Shown: piece after piece, positions 8,910 to 17,755 of the stretch
Position numbering within the stretch: position 1 is the first letter of the stretch
How the letters are laid out: every line of letters begins with the position of its first letter
Source: Glycomyces fuscus
GTDB lineage: Bacteria > Actinomycetota > Actinomycetes > Streptosporangiales > Streptosporangiaceae
Length of the DNA stretch: 64,000 nt
Direction: 5' to 3'
Assembly: GCA_002529455.1 (NCBI GenBank)
Contig: NYMS01000058.1
Span: 62,001-126,000 of the forward strand
Made by a program: the position numbers and the translations under genes
Notes under the pieces: model-generated
Told to the model about the DNA's origin: nothing
The model's input: only the letters and a program-made list of their open reading frames with translations
The model's database searches: none

Positions 8910-11900
8910 TCAGGCGGGGCGCTCCAGCTTCTGGCTGATCACCTGGGAGATGCCGTCCCCCTGCATCGTCACGCCGTACAGCGCGTCGGCCGCCTCCATG
9001 GTGCGCTTCTGGTGGGTGATCACGATCAGCTGCGAGGAGGCCCGCAACTCCTCGAAGATCACCAGCAGGCGCTGCAGGTTGGTGTCGTCCAGCGCCGCCT
9101 CGACCTCGTCCATCACGTAGAACGGGGACGGCCGGGCCTTGAAGATCGCGGCGAGGAAGGCCACCGCGGTCAGGGAGCGCTCACCGCCGGAGAGCAGCGA
9201 CAGCCGCTTGACCTTCTTGCCGGGCGGGCGTGCCTCCACCTCCACACCGGTGGTCAGCATGTCCTCGGGGGAGGTGAGCAGCAGCCGCCCCTCCCCCCCG
9301 GGGAAGAGCCGGCCGAAGATCGCCGCGAACTCCCGCTCCACGTCCAGGTAGGCGGAGGAGAACACCTCCTGCACCCGGGCGTCGACCTCCTGGACGATGT
9401 CCATCAGGTCCCGGCGGGTCTTCTTCAGGTCCTCCAGCTGGGCGTTGAGGAAGGCGTGCCGCTCCTCCAGCGCCGCGAACTCCTCCAGCGCGAGCGGGTT
9501 GATCTTGCCCAGCTGGTTGAGCTGGCGCTCGGCGGCCTTGGCCCGCTTGGCCTGCACCTCGCGCACGTACGGCAGCGGGACCGCGTCCTCCTCGGCGTCG
9601 CCCGGAGGGGGCACGGGCACGTTCGGCCCGTACTCGGCGACGAGGGTGGGCACGTCGACGCCCATCTCCTCCCCCGCCTTGACCTCCAGCTGCTCCAGGC
9701 GCAGGCGGCGCTCGGCCCGGGCCACCTCGCCGCTGTGCGCCGAACTGGTCAGCTTCTCCAGGTCCACGGACAGCTCGCGGACGCGGGCGCGCACGGTCCT
9801 GAGCTCGGCGTCGCGCGCCTCCTTCTCCGCCTCGGCGGCGGCGCGCTCGCTCTCGGCCGCGGCCAGGGACACCGCGATCCGCTCCAGGGCCAGCCGGGCG
9901 CCCTCGGCGACGGCCTCGGCGATGGTGGCCTGCGCGGCGCGGGTGCGGCGGCGCTCGGCGGCGCGCTCCATGGCACGGCGCTCCTCGAAGGCCTGGGCGC
10001 GCAGCTGCTCGGCACGGCCCGCGATCGAGCGGGCGCGCTCCTCGGCGGTGCGCACCGACAGACGGCGCTCCACCTCGGTGGCGCGGGCGCGCGAGGCCTG
10101 GGCGGCGAGCTCGTCCCGGGTCTCGGGGTCGGGCGCGTCCTCCTCGATGGAGGCGGCCACCTCCTCGGCCTCGGCCAGCTCCTCCTCCAGCCGGGCCAGC
10201 TTCGCGGCCTCCTCGCCGCGCGCGGCGGTGGCCTTGGCGGCGGCGGCCGCGTACCGCTCGGCCTCGGCCTCCGCGGAACGGGCCTGCCCGCCCAGCTTGC
10301 CGAGCCGCTGGGCGGACTCGTTGCGCCTGCGGTCGCCCTGGCGGCGGCGCGCGGTCAGCTCCTCGACCTCGGCGGCCAGGTCGGCGCGCTCGCGCCTGCG
10401 CTCCTCCAGCTCGGCGGCGATCCGCCCGGCGGCCTCGGTGGCCGTCTCCAGCCTCCCGGCCGCCTCGTCCACGGCCGCCTGGACCTCCAGCAGGCTCGGC
10501 GCGGCGGCCGAACCGCCGTGCACCAGGGCCGCGCAGAACACGTCCCCCTCGGCGGTGACGGCGCGCACCCCCGGGACCTTGCGGACCAGGTCGCGTGCGG
10601 CGGGGGCGTCGGCCACCAGGGCGGTGCGGTCCAGCAGCGCGGTGACCGCGCCGACCAGGTGCTCGGGTGCGACGACGGCGTCGAGGGCGTAGCGCGACCC
10701 CGCGGGCAGTGCGGGCCACTCCCCGCGGGGCACCGCGGGGACGGCCTGGGCGATGACGATCCCGGCGCGGCCCGCGTCCTCGGACCGGAGCAGGTCGAGC
10801 GCGGCCACGGCGGTGTCGGGGTCGCTGACCGCGACCGCTCCTGCGGCCGTGCCGAAGGCGGCGGCCACGGCGGTCTCCTGGCCGGACTCGACCTGGACGA
10901 GGGCGGCCAGGCTGCCGAGCATCCCCGGTAGGTCGGCGCCCAGGAGGGTGCCGGCGCCGTCCTTGTGCGCCAGCCCCAGCTCCAGGGCCTCCTTGCGGGC
11001 GGCGAGCGCGGCCCGCTCGCCCTCGGCGGTGCGCTCGGCGTCGCGGAGCCGGTTGATCCCGGCGTCGGCCTCGGAGAGGCGGCGGGCGGCCTCCTCCTGG
11101 GCGGTGTCGAGCTCGGCGTCCCCCTCGTCGAGGCCGGCCGCCTCCTCGGCGGCCATCTCGTACTCGGCCTGGGCCCGCTCCGCGCGTTCGGCGGCCTGAC
11201 GGGCGGACTCCTCCAACCGGGTGATCTCGTCCCCGTTCGAGGCCAGCCGTCCGCGCAGGCTCTCCACCCGGGCGGACAGCCGCACGAGGCCCTCGCGGCG
11301 CTCGGCGGAGGCGCGGGCGGCGGCCTCCAGCCGCTTCTCCTCGCGGTGCAGGGCGTCCTCGGCGGCGGAGCGCTCGGCGACGGTGGCCTCCAGTGCCTCC
11401 CGGGCCTCCTCCAGCCGGGTGAGGAGCTCCTCCTCCTGGGCGGCGGCCTCCTCGGCCTCCATCTCCAGTTCCTCGGGGTCGCGGCGGTGGACGGGCTCCT
11501 CGGAGACGGAGGCCAGGTTGCGGTGGCGCTCGTTGGCCAGGCCGCGCACGGCGTCGAGTCGCTCGGTGAGGCGCGACAGCGCGTGGTAGGTCTCCAGGGC
11601 CCGGGCCAGGGCGGGCGCGGCCTCGGCGGCCTGCGCCTCCAGCTCGCTCTCGCGCTCCTGGGTCTGGGCGAGGGCGGCCTCGGCCGCCCCGCGGCGGGCG
11701 AGGACCTCCTTCTCGTCCGCCTCCTCCTTGGCCAGCTGGTCGGTGAGGGTGACGATGTCGTCGGCGAGCAGGCGCAGGCGGGCGTCGCGCAGGTCGGCCT
11801 GGATGACGGCGGCCCTGCGGGCGAGCTCGGCCTGGCGGCCCAGGGGCTTGAGCTGGCGGCGCAGCTCCGCGGTGAGGTCGGTGACCCGGTCCAGGTTGCC

Positions 11901-12455
11901 CTGCATCGCGTTGAGCTTGCGGATCGCCTTCTCTTTGCGCTTGCGGTGCTTGAGGATGCCCGCGGCCTCCTCGATGAGGGCGCGGCGCTCCTCGGGGCCG
12001 GCGTGCAGGACGGTGTCCAGCTGCCCCTGGCCGACGATGACGTGCATCTCACGGCCGATGCCGGAGTCGCTGAGCAGGTCCTGGATGTCCAGGAGGCGGC
12101 AGGTGTCGCCGTTGATGGCGTACTCCGAGCCGCCGTTGCGGAACATGGTCCGCCGGATGGTGACCTCGGTGTAGTCGATGGGCAGCGCACCGTCGGTGTT
12201 GTCGATGGTGAGGCTGACCTCGGCGCGGCCCAGCGCCTGGCGGGTGGAGGTGCCCGCGAAGATGACGTCCTCCATCTTGCCGCCGCGCAGGGACTTGGCC
12301 CCCTGCTCCCCCATCACCCAGGACAGGGCGTCCACCACGTTGGACTTGCCCGAGCCGTTGGGACCGACCACACAGGTGATCCCGGGCTCGAAGCGCAGGG
12401 TGGTGGCCGACGCGAACGACTTGAAGCCGCGCAGCGTCAGATTCTTCAGGTACAC
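8910..12455 (-). CDS. smc: Chromosome segregation ATPase SMC
   Basis: Structural-maintenance-of-chromosomes protein of 1181 residues. The N-terminal ATPase half has P-loop GPNGSGKSN near residue 33. Long coiled-coil arms flank a flexible hinge (about residues 500-650). The C-terminal half carries the signature LSGGERSLTA (near 1090) and Walker B YVMDEVEAALDD. I choose the second GTG (12455), five bases after GGGAGG, giving the canonical MYLKNLTLRGFKSF. The GTG at 12459-12461 directly abuts the Shine-Dalgarno and is unlikely. ScpA/ScpB are not in the window. Confidence 0.97.
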   Translation of the reverse strand: MYLKNLTLRGFKSFASATTLRFEPGITCVVGPNGSGKSNVVDALSWVMGEQGAKSLRGGKMEDVIFAGTSTRQALGRAEVSLTIDNTDGALPIDYTEVTIRRTMFRNGGSEYAINGDTCRLLDIQDLLSDSGIGREMHVIVGQGQLDTVLHAGPEERRALIEEAAGILKHRKRKEKAIRKLNAMQGNLDRVTDLTAELRRQLKPLGRQAELARRAAVIQADLRDARLRLLADDIVTLTDQLAKEEADEKEVLARRGAAEAALAQTQERESELEAQAAEAAPALARALETYHALSRLTERLDAVRGLANERHRNLASVSEEPVHRRDPEELEMEAEEAAAQEEELLTRLEEAREALEATVAERSAAEDALHREEKRLEAAARASAERREGLVRLSARVESLRGRLASNGDEITRLEESARQAAERAERAQAEYEMAAEEAAGLDEGDAELDTAQEEAARRLSEADAGINRLRDAERTAEGERAALAARKEALELGLAHKDGAGTLLGADLPGMLGSLAALVQVESGQETAVAAAFGTAAGAVAVSDPDTAVAALDLLRSEDAGRAGIVIAQAVPAVPRGEWPALPAGSRYALDAVVAPEHLVGAVTALLDRTALVADAPAARDLVRKVPGVRAVTAEGDVFCAALVHGGSAAAPSLLEVQAAVDEAAGRLETATEAAGRIAAELEERRRERADLAAEVEELTARRRQGDRRRNESAQRLGKLGGQARSAEAEAERYAAAAAKATAARGEEAAKLARLEEELAEAEEVAASIEEDAPDPETRDELAAQASRARATEVERRLSVRTAEERARSIAGRAEQLRAQAFEERRAMERAAERRRTRAAQATIAEAVAEGARLALERIAVSLAAAESERAAAEAEKEARDAELRTVRARVRELSVDLEKLTSSAHSGEVARAERRLRLEQLEVKAGEEMGVDVPTLVAEYGPNVPVPPPGDAEEDAVPLPYVREVQAKRAKAAERQLNQLGKINPLALEEFAALEERHAFLNAQLEDLKKTRRDLMDIVQEVDARVQEVFSSAYLDVEREFAAIFGRLFPGGEGRLLLTSPEDMLTTGVEVEARPPGKKVKRLSLLSGGERSLTAVAFLAAIFKARPSPFYVMDEVEAALDDTNLQRLLVIFEELRASSQLIVITHQKRTMEAADALYGVTMQGDGISQVISQKLERPA

Positions 12456-12821
12456 CCACACCTCCCACGACGGTCACCGTTGATACACAGCGCGACCACC
12501 TAAGGGTGCCACGAAGCGGTGACCAGAGGGTGGGGTTCGGGCTGGTGTCCCGAGCGGACGGCCCTGGGGCCCGCACCCGGGCGGAGAAGAGGGGGGATGT
12601 CCGGCGGACACGGAGGGTTGTGAAAGGGACCGCCGGGTACAACGGTAAAAAGGCCGCAAGGGAAAGGAAAATCTGCGGCGAAGCGGACTGAGGACGGGGA
12701 CCCGGTCCGTCGACGGTCTTGGCCAGGGACGCCTGGCTCACGCGTTCGGCGTCCCCGTCAGTGGATCGACCACATCGGAAAGAGCAGCTCTGGCTGCGCC
12801 CGACACGTCGACGGCGTCAGG
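12456..12821. other. Intergenic region upstream of smc
   Basis: No convincing gene. An AT-richer patch at about 12635-12680 on the minus strand is the likely smc promoter. The distal part is the 3' flank of the small coiled-coil gene. Confidence 0.45.
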
Positions 12822-13013
12822 TCAGGCGAGCGCCGGCTCGCGATCGGTCGCGCCGGAGGAGGCTTCGGTGACGGCCATGCTGAGCTGGTCGTTCCGTGCC
12901 TGGAGACGGCTGATCTCGTCCTCGAGGTCGCGTACCCGGTTCTGGAGCCGCCGCACCTCCGAGACCATCCGGGGGTCGGAGACGCCGACGTGGCCAAACA
13001 GAGCCTTCGCCAT
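12822..13013 (-). CDS. Small conserved coiled-coil protein (63 aa)
   Basis: The protein begins MAKALFGHVGVSDPRM and continues with a heptad-patterned coiled coil (about residues 18-48, EVRRLQNRVRDLEDEISRLQ), ending in a short polar tail. The ATG at 13013 is chosen over in-frame upstream starts because GGAGGA lies nine bases before it. Small proteins of this form occur in other actinomycetes in my recollection, but I know of no assigned function. Its position just upstream of smc on the same strand invites a role in chromosome or division biology; that is only inference. Confidence 0.8.
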   Translation of the reverse strand: MAKALFGHVGVSDPRMVSEVRRLQNRVRDLEDEISRLQARNDQLSMAVTEASSGATDREPALA

Positions 13014-13376
13014 GATATGGGTCCTCCACACTGAGTGACCAGTGATGATCCGCGCACGTGATGCCCCGTGGAAAGCCGACCGATGATGGTCCGGCACGGG
13101 TGGAAGATCTGCGCGATGTGTCTTCCAGAGTCTCACTGTGCGCGCCGCTGGTCAAGATTGGATTACGACAGTCCGTAACGGCCACAACCCGGACAGGTAT
13201 CCCGGGCAGGTGGCAGCGCACGATCCGAACACGGCTACCCCCGGTCCAGCCGGAGTGTGCGGACTGCACAGACGCCGCACGGTGGTGGCCTCACACCCCG
13301 CGAGACCTCGCCGCGGATCCCTGGGGACCGCCTCGGTCGCGCGGTGTGCTCGAATCGCGTTACCCCACAAGCATAC
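13014..13376. other. Intergenic region upstream of the coiled-coil gene
   Basis: No supported gene on either strand. It should contain the promoter of the small coiled-coil gene and the 3' flank of the acylphosphatase gene. No clear terminator hairpin is apparent. Confidence 0.4.
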
Positions 13377-13664
13377 TCACCGTTCGACGAATCCGGTGAA
13401 CCTCCCCCCGGACGGGGACCAACGTTCGACCACGGAGTCCACACGACCGGGTGTTGCACCCCCCCGGAGATGGCCAAGAAGCCGCTCGCACGCGTCCCGG
13501 GGCCCCTCCGCGACCACCTCGACACGGCCGTCCCCGAGGTTCGTGGCCGCCCCGGTCAGGCCCAGTTCCAGCGCCTTGGAACGCGCCCACCAGCGGAAAC
13601 CCACGCCCTGCACGTGCCCGCGCACCCAGGCGGTCATGCGGACGGCCTCGACCTCGTCCCCCAC
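13377..13664 (-). CDS. acyP: Acylphosphatase
   Basis: Small cytosolic enzyme (95 residues) that hydrolyses acyl phosphates such as 1,3-bisphosphoglycerate. The phosphate-binding loop GHVQGVGFR ends in catalytic R24, and the catalytic asparagine is N42 (AATNLGDGRVEV). Length and fold pattern match the single-domain family. The GTG start has AGGAG seven bases upstream; a later ATG (residue 10) has no such site. It follows mutM on the same strand and may be the end of the rnc-mutM unit. Confidence 0.93.
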   Translation of the reverse strand: MGDEVEAVRMTAWVRGHVQGVGFRWWARSKALELGLTGAATNLGDGRVEVVAEGPRDACERLLGHLRGGATPGRVDSVVERWSPSGGRFTGFVER

Positions 13665-13723
13665 GGACGGACTCCTTACTTACCTGACAGACATACTTTG
13701 CTTGCCGACACGCCGAACGACCC

Positions 13724-14578
13724 TCAACCCCGGCCGCGGGGCGCCCTCTGACAGCTCGGACAGCTGTAGGAGGAGCGGTTCATGAACGCCTCGCGGAGGA
13801 TCAGGGCACCGCACCGGCCGCACGGGCGGTCGCGGCGGCCGTAGGCGTTGAGCCCGCGCTCGAAGTAGCCGCTCTCGCCGTTGACGTTGACGTACAGGCC
13901 GTCGAAGGTGGTGCCGCCCACCTCCAGGGCCTCGGTCATCACCTCGCGCACGTGGCCCAGCAGCTCCACGGCCTCGGCGTCGGACAGCCCCCGCGTGGAG
14001 CGGGCCCAGTGCAGCCGGGACCGCCACAGCGCCTCGTCGGCGTAGATGTTGCCGACCCCGCTGATCAGCGACTGGTCCAGCAGCGCCCGCTTGACCTCGG
14101 TGCGCCGGGCCCGCAGCGCGCGCACGAAGTCCTCCGGGACGAACTCGGGGTCCAGCGGGTCCAGGGCGATGTGGTCCACCGACGAGGGCACGTCCTCGCG
14201 CGTGCCGGGCACGTCCACCATCAGGTGGCCGAAGGTGCGCTGGTCGACGAAGCGCAGCTCGGTGCCGTCCGACAGGGGCAGGCGCACCCGCAGGTGCTTC
14301 TCGTCGGGCTTGCCCTCGGGCTGGACCAGCATCTGCCCGCTCATGCCCAGGTGCGTGAGAAGCATCTCGCCGCTGTCCAGGACGAGCCACAGGTACTTGC
14401 CGCGGCGCCGCGCGGCGGTGGGCACGCGACCCGACAGGCGGGCGGCGAAGTCGGCGGCGCCGGGCAGGTACCGCCGCACCGCACGGGGGTGCAGGACCTC
14501 GACGGCGCCGACGGTACGGCCCAGGGCGTGTTCGGCCAGGCCTCGCCGGACGACCTCGACCTCGGGGAGTTCGGGCAC
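13724..14578 (-). CDS. mutM: Formamidopyrimidine-DNA glycosylase (Fpg/MutM)
   Basis: Base-excision repair glycosylase/AP lyase that removes 8-oxoguanine and related lesions. The GTG start at 14578 yields the obligatory mature N-terminus PELPEVE (catalytic Pro2, Glu3). The helix-two-turn-helix motif follows mid-protein (SGVGNIYADEALW). The C-terminal zinc finger has CGRCG and CPSCQ pairs. At 284 residues it is full length. It starts 8 bases after the rnc stop, so it is almost certainly co-transcribed with rnc, the common actinobacterial order. Confidence 0.96.
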   Translation of the reverse strand: MPELPEVEVVRRGLAEHALGRTVGAVEVLHPRAVRRYLPGAADFAARLSGRVPTAARRRGKYLWLVLDSGEMLLTHLGMSGQMLVQPEGKPDEKHLRVRLPLSDGTELRFVDQRTFGHLMVDVPGTREDVPSSVDHIALDPLDPEFVPEDFVRALRARRTEVKRALLDQSLISGVGNIYADEALWRSRLHWARSTRGLSDAEAVELLGHVREVMTEALEVGGTTFDGLYVNVNGESGYFERGLNAYGRRDRPCGRCGALILREAFMNRSSYSCPSCQRAPRGRG

Positions 14579-14585
14579 GGCCGCC

Positions 14586-15353
14586 TCACCTGCGCCCGTC
14601 GCCGGAGGCGGCACCGGCCCCGCCGGCGGCGCCCGCAGTGTCGGCGGCGGCCTCGGAGCGGGCCTTGATGGCCTTCCACGCCGACTCGGCGGCCTGCTGC
14701 TCGGCCTCCTTCTTGCTGCGGCCCTCACCCAGGCCGTAGCTCTCCCCCGCGACGCGGACCGTCGCCCGGAAGGTCTTCTGGTGGTCGGGGCCGCTCTCGT
14801 CCACGTGGTACTCGGGGACGCCGAGCATCTCGGCGGCGGTCAGCTCCTGGAGGGAGGTCTTCCAGTCCAGGCCCGCGCCCAGCCCGGAGGCGGTGGCGAT
14901 GAGCGGGTCGAAGAGCCGGTGCACGAACTCCGAGGCCACGTCCAGGCCGCGGTCCAGGTAGACGGCGCCGATGACGGCCTCCAGGGTGTCGGCGAGGATC
15001 GAGGACTTGTCGCGGCCCCCGGTCCCCTCCTCGCCGCGGCCGAGCCGGATGTAGGCGCCGATGCCCAGCCCGCGGGCGACGTCGGCGAGGGCGCGCATGT
15101 TGACCACGGCGGCGCGCAGCTTGGCGAGCTGTCCCTCGGGCAGGTCGGGGTGCTTGCGGAAGAGGGTGTCGGTGACCACCAGCCCGAGCACGGAGTCCCC
15201 GAGGAACTCCAGGCGCTCGTTGGTGGGCAGACCGCCCTTCTCGTAGGCGTAGGAGCGGTGGGTCAGCGCCCTGAGCAGGATCTTCGGGTCGACTTCGACC
15301 CCGATGGCCTGGTGGAACGCCTTGGCTTCGGAGACGGAGAGTTGGCTGGCCAC
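14586..15353 (-). CDS. rnc: Ribonuclease III
   Basis: Double-strand-specific endoribonuclease for rRNA and mRNA processing. It has 255 residues from the GTG at 15353 (AGGGAAG upstream). The signature NERLEFLGDSVLGL lies at residues 45-58, and the second acidic cluster appears as SILADTLEAVIGAVYLD. A double-stranded-RNA-binding domain occupies about 160-235, followed by an Ala/Gly-rich tail. It precedes mutM. The rpmF terminator upstream implies its own promoter in 15354-15753. Confidence 0.96.
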   Translation of the reverse strand: MASQLSVSEAKAFHQAIGVEVDPKILLRALTHRSYAYEKGGLPTNERLEFLGDSVLGLVVTDTLFRKHPDLPEGQLAKLRAAVVNMRALADVARGLGIGAYIRLGRGEEGTGGRDKSSILADTLEAVIGAVYLDRGLDVASEFVHRLFDPLIATASGLGAGLDWKTSLQELTAAEMLGVPEYHVDESGPDHQKTFRATVRVAGESYGLGEGRSKKEAEQQAAESAWKAIKARSEAAADTAGAAGGAGAASGDGRR

Positions 15354-15753
15354 TCGTTCACTTCCCTGTTCGTACGCGCCGGACGGCGGCGCGCGGACGG
15401 CTGGAGTCGGGTACGGATCCCGCGGCCCCGCCAGGGTGCTCGAAAACGAGGTGACCGTCGCGGGAGGCTCCGCTCCCCCGGCAGCCACCACGAACTCGGG
15501 AGCCCGGGAGGACCCGGATCACTGTGCGGCGCGCGGATGCTCCCGCCCGCCGCTGCTCGTCGTGTACCACGCGTTGTTCTGTTCCTCAGGTCACTCTACA
15601 AACCCGCGTACCGCGACGCTCGGGGAGTACGAGGACAAGGGATGGAATCCGTGCGGACACCGGCCGCACACGCGCGGGCGGCACGGGGCGGAACACGCGC
15701 GCGGGCACGGCCGCCCCGGCCGTCCCGGCCCCGGACGGACCGGTGACAGCACT
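15354..15753. other. Intergenic region upstream of rnc
   Basis: About 400 bases without a supported gene, between the rpmF terminator and rnc. The rnc promoter must lie here. A few short GC hairpins are present but none is diagnostic. Confidence 0.4.
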
Positions 15754-15786
15754 TCGGGGCGGACCCTGGTGAGGGGTCCGCCCCGA
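15754..15786 (-). terminator. Hairpin terminator after rpmF
   Basis: Perfect 13-base arms (TCGGGGCGGACCC and its complement) with a 7-base loop lie 100 bases past the rpmF stop. This separates the DUF177-rpmF transcript from rnc. Confidence 0.75.
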
Positions 15787-15885
15787 GATGGCTGGGGACT
15801 CGGGTGCGAGGACCCGAAGCCCGTCATCCGCCAGGCGCGTTCGGCTGCGGTGCGCAGGACCAGCGGTGTGATCCACGGCGCAGGC

Positions 15886-16062
15886 CTAGGCCGGGTTGGT
15901 GACCTGGCGGTTGTTGTAGGTGCCGCAGGTCGGGCACGCGATGTGGGGCTGCTTGGGGTCGCGGCAGCGCGGGCAGTTGACCAGCACCGGGCGCGACGCC
16001 TTCCACTGGGAACGGCGGGTCCGGGTGTTGCTCCGCGACATCTTCCGCTTCGGGACGGCCAC
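15886..16062 (-). CDS. rpmF: 50S ribosomal protein L32 (zinc-binding form)
   Basis: A 58-residue protein beginning MAVPKRKMSRSNTRTRRSQW, the canonical bL32 start. It has two CxxC pairs (C30/C33 and C43/C46) that bind zinc. The start is a GTG with AGGAGG upstream. It lies downstream of the DUF177 gene on the same strand, the near-universal bacterial arrangement. Actinomycetes often carry a second, zinc-free L32 elsewhere; this copy is the cysteine-containing one. Confidence 0.97.
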   Translation of the reverse strand: MAVPKRKMSRSNTRTRRSQWKASRPVLVNCPRCRDPKQPHIACPTCGTYNNRQVTNPA

Positions 16063-16200
16063 TTCAATCCTCCTGGGTCACCCCCGCGCGGTCGCGGGAG
16101 GTCGCTTCTCTCGGTCACCCCGCGCACTGTGGCGGGGAAGGTGTGCCCCGGTCGGCGGGGGCGCGCCCGGGGGGCGGCCGTCCGCGATCGGTTCACGAGC

Positions 16201-16782
16201 TCATCGTTCGCCGGGGTCGTCCGCGATCTCGCGGAGCGCCTCCCAACGCGGGTCGATGTTGTCGCCGTGGCCGTGGTCCGGCCCGGCCTCGGCGAGTTTG
16301 GCACCGCACTCGGAGCACAGGCCGGGGCAGTCCGGGCCGCACAACGGTGTGAGCGGGAGCGCGAGCACGACGGCGTCTCGGACCACCGGCCCGAGGTCGA
16401 GGAGATCGCCCTCTAGATAGTAGTCCTCATCCTCGTCACCCGCGTCCTCGTCCGCCCCCGCCGCCGCGTCCTCGTCGGCGGAGTACCGGTACAGCTCCTG
16501 GAATCCGGCCTCGACGCCGTCCGAGATCGGGTCCAGGCAGCGCGAGCACTCCGCGGTGAGCTGGCCGCGGACGGTGCCGGTGACGAGGACTCCCTCCATC
16601 ACCGCCTCCAGGCGCAGGTCCAGTTCGACCTCGCTGCCCTCGGGCACGGCCGCCATCGCCGTGGCGAACGCCTCGGGGACGGTCACGATGCGGTTGACGG
16701 TCCGCATCGACCCCGGCTGGCGGCCCAGCTGGCGGGTGTCGACCACGAACGGGTCACGAGGATCTAGGCGAGACAGGGTCAT
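16201..16782 (-). CDS. DUF177/YceD-family protein
   Basis: A 193-residue YceD-family protein, linked in other bacteria to 23S rRNA accumulation and characteristically encoded just upstream of rpmF, as here. Visible features are a CSRCLDPI motif mid-protein, an acidic linker (about 105-122), and a C-terminal cysteine cluster CGPDCPGLCSECGAKL that probably binds a metal. ATG start at 16782. It is followed by rpmF after about 140 bases. Confidence 0.93.
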   Translation of the reverse strand: MTLSRLDPRDPFVVDTRQLGRQPGSMRTVNRIVTVPEAFATAMAAVPEGSEVELDLRLEAVMEGVLVTGTVRGQLTAECSRCLDPISDGVEAGFQELYRYSADEDAAAGADEDAGDEDEDYYLEGDLLDLGPVVRDAVVLALPLTPLCGPDCPGLCSECGAKLAEAGPDHGHGDNIDPRWEALREIADDPGER

Positions 16783-16970
16783 CGGGCTTTCACGAGGATT
16801 TCGGGTGTACCGGACGCGCGGGAGGCGTCGCGTGCGACGGGCGCGACCGGTGTCGGGGCACGCCGAGAACCGACGGTACCCATGGTCAAACCGAGATTGT
16901 ACCCAGCATGTACCCGGCCGCCCAAATCAGCCCCTGCTCCGGCGGCAGGGCAGGCGGTGGAGCCGGGCGG

Positions 16971-17465
16971 TCAGAGGCCCTCGGAGGTCCTCTGCGCGTA
17001 CTTCTCGCGCAGGCGCTCCTGGACGTAGGGGGTGACCAGGGTGGAGACGTCCCCGCGGTGCTGGGCGATCTCGCGGACCAGGCTGGAGGACAGGAAGGAG
17101 TACTGCGGGTTCGCCGTCATGAACACGGTCTCCACCCCGGAGAGGCGGTAGTTCATCTGGGCGATCTGGAGCTCGTAGTCGAAGTCGCTGACCGAGCGCA
17201 GGCTCCGGACGATGGTCTCGATGCCGTTCTCCCGGCAGAAGTCGACGAGGAGGCCGTCGAACTCGCTGACCCGGACGTTGTCGAACTCGGCGGCGCCCTC
17301 CCGGAGCATGTCGAGCTTCTCCGGGACCGTGAACAGGCCGCGCTTGTTGACGTTGTTGAGCACGGCGGCGACGACCTCGTCGTACTGCTTGGCCGCCCGG
17401 CCGATGATGTCGATATGACCGTAGGTCACCGGGTCGAAGGAACCCGGACAGACGACACGGCGCAC
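16971..17465 (-). CDS. coaD: Phosphopantetheine adenylyltransferase
   Basis: Penultimate step of coenzyme A synthesis: ATP plus 4'-phosphopantetheine gives dephospho-CoA. The 164-residue protein opens MRRVVCPGSFDPVTYGHIDI with the nucleotidyltransferase TxGH motif (H17). The second motif appears as FLSSSLVREIA near residue 125. GTG start at 17465 with AAAGGGG upstream. In related actinomycetes coaD normally sits next to rsmD; here a TnpB relic lies between them. Confidence 0.97.
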   Translation of the reverse strand: MRRVVCPGSFDPVTYGHIDIIGRAAKQYDEVVAAVLNNVNKRGLFTVPEKLDMLREGAAEFDNVRVSEFDGLLVDFCRENGIETIVRSLRSVSDFDYELQIAQMNYRLSGVETVFMTANPQYSFLSSSLVREIAQHRGDVSTLVTPYVQERLREKYAQRTSEGL

Positions 17466-17755
17466 GGTGGATCGCCCCTTTCAAGAACTACGTTCGGGTA
17501 CCGCGATCGTAGGGCTTGGCCTCCACGCCGATTCGGGCAACACCCGTTTAGCGGTCGCCTCCGTCCACGGCCGGGGCGCGTGCGCTCTCGGCGCGCCACC
17601 TGCCGTGACGGCCGAGGCGGGCCCCGGGCCGGGACCGCCCCTGGCCGTTTTCTACCCCGCTTCCCGCCGTCGTCGGGGAGGCGCGCCGGGACCGGGGACG
17701 AGGCGTGCGGGGCGGGAAGCCACGCGCGCGGGGCTGGGACGAGTGTGGTGCGGTT

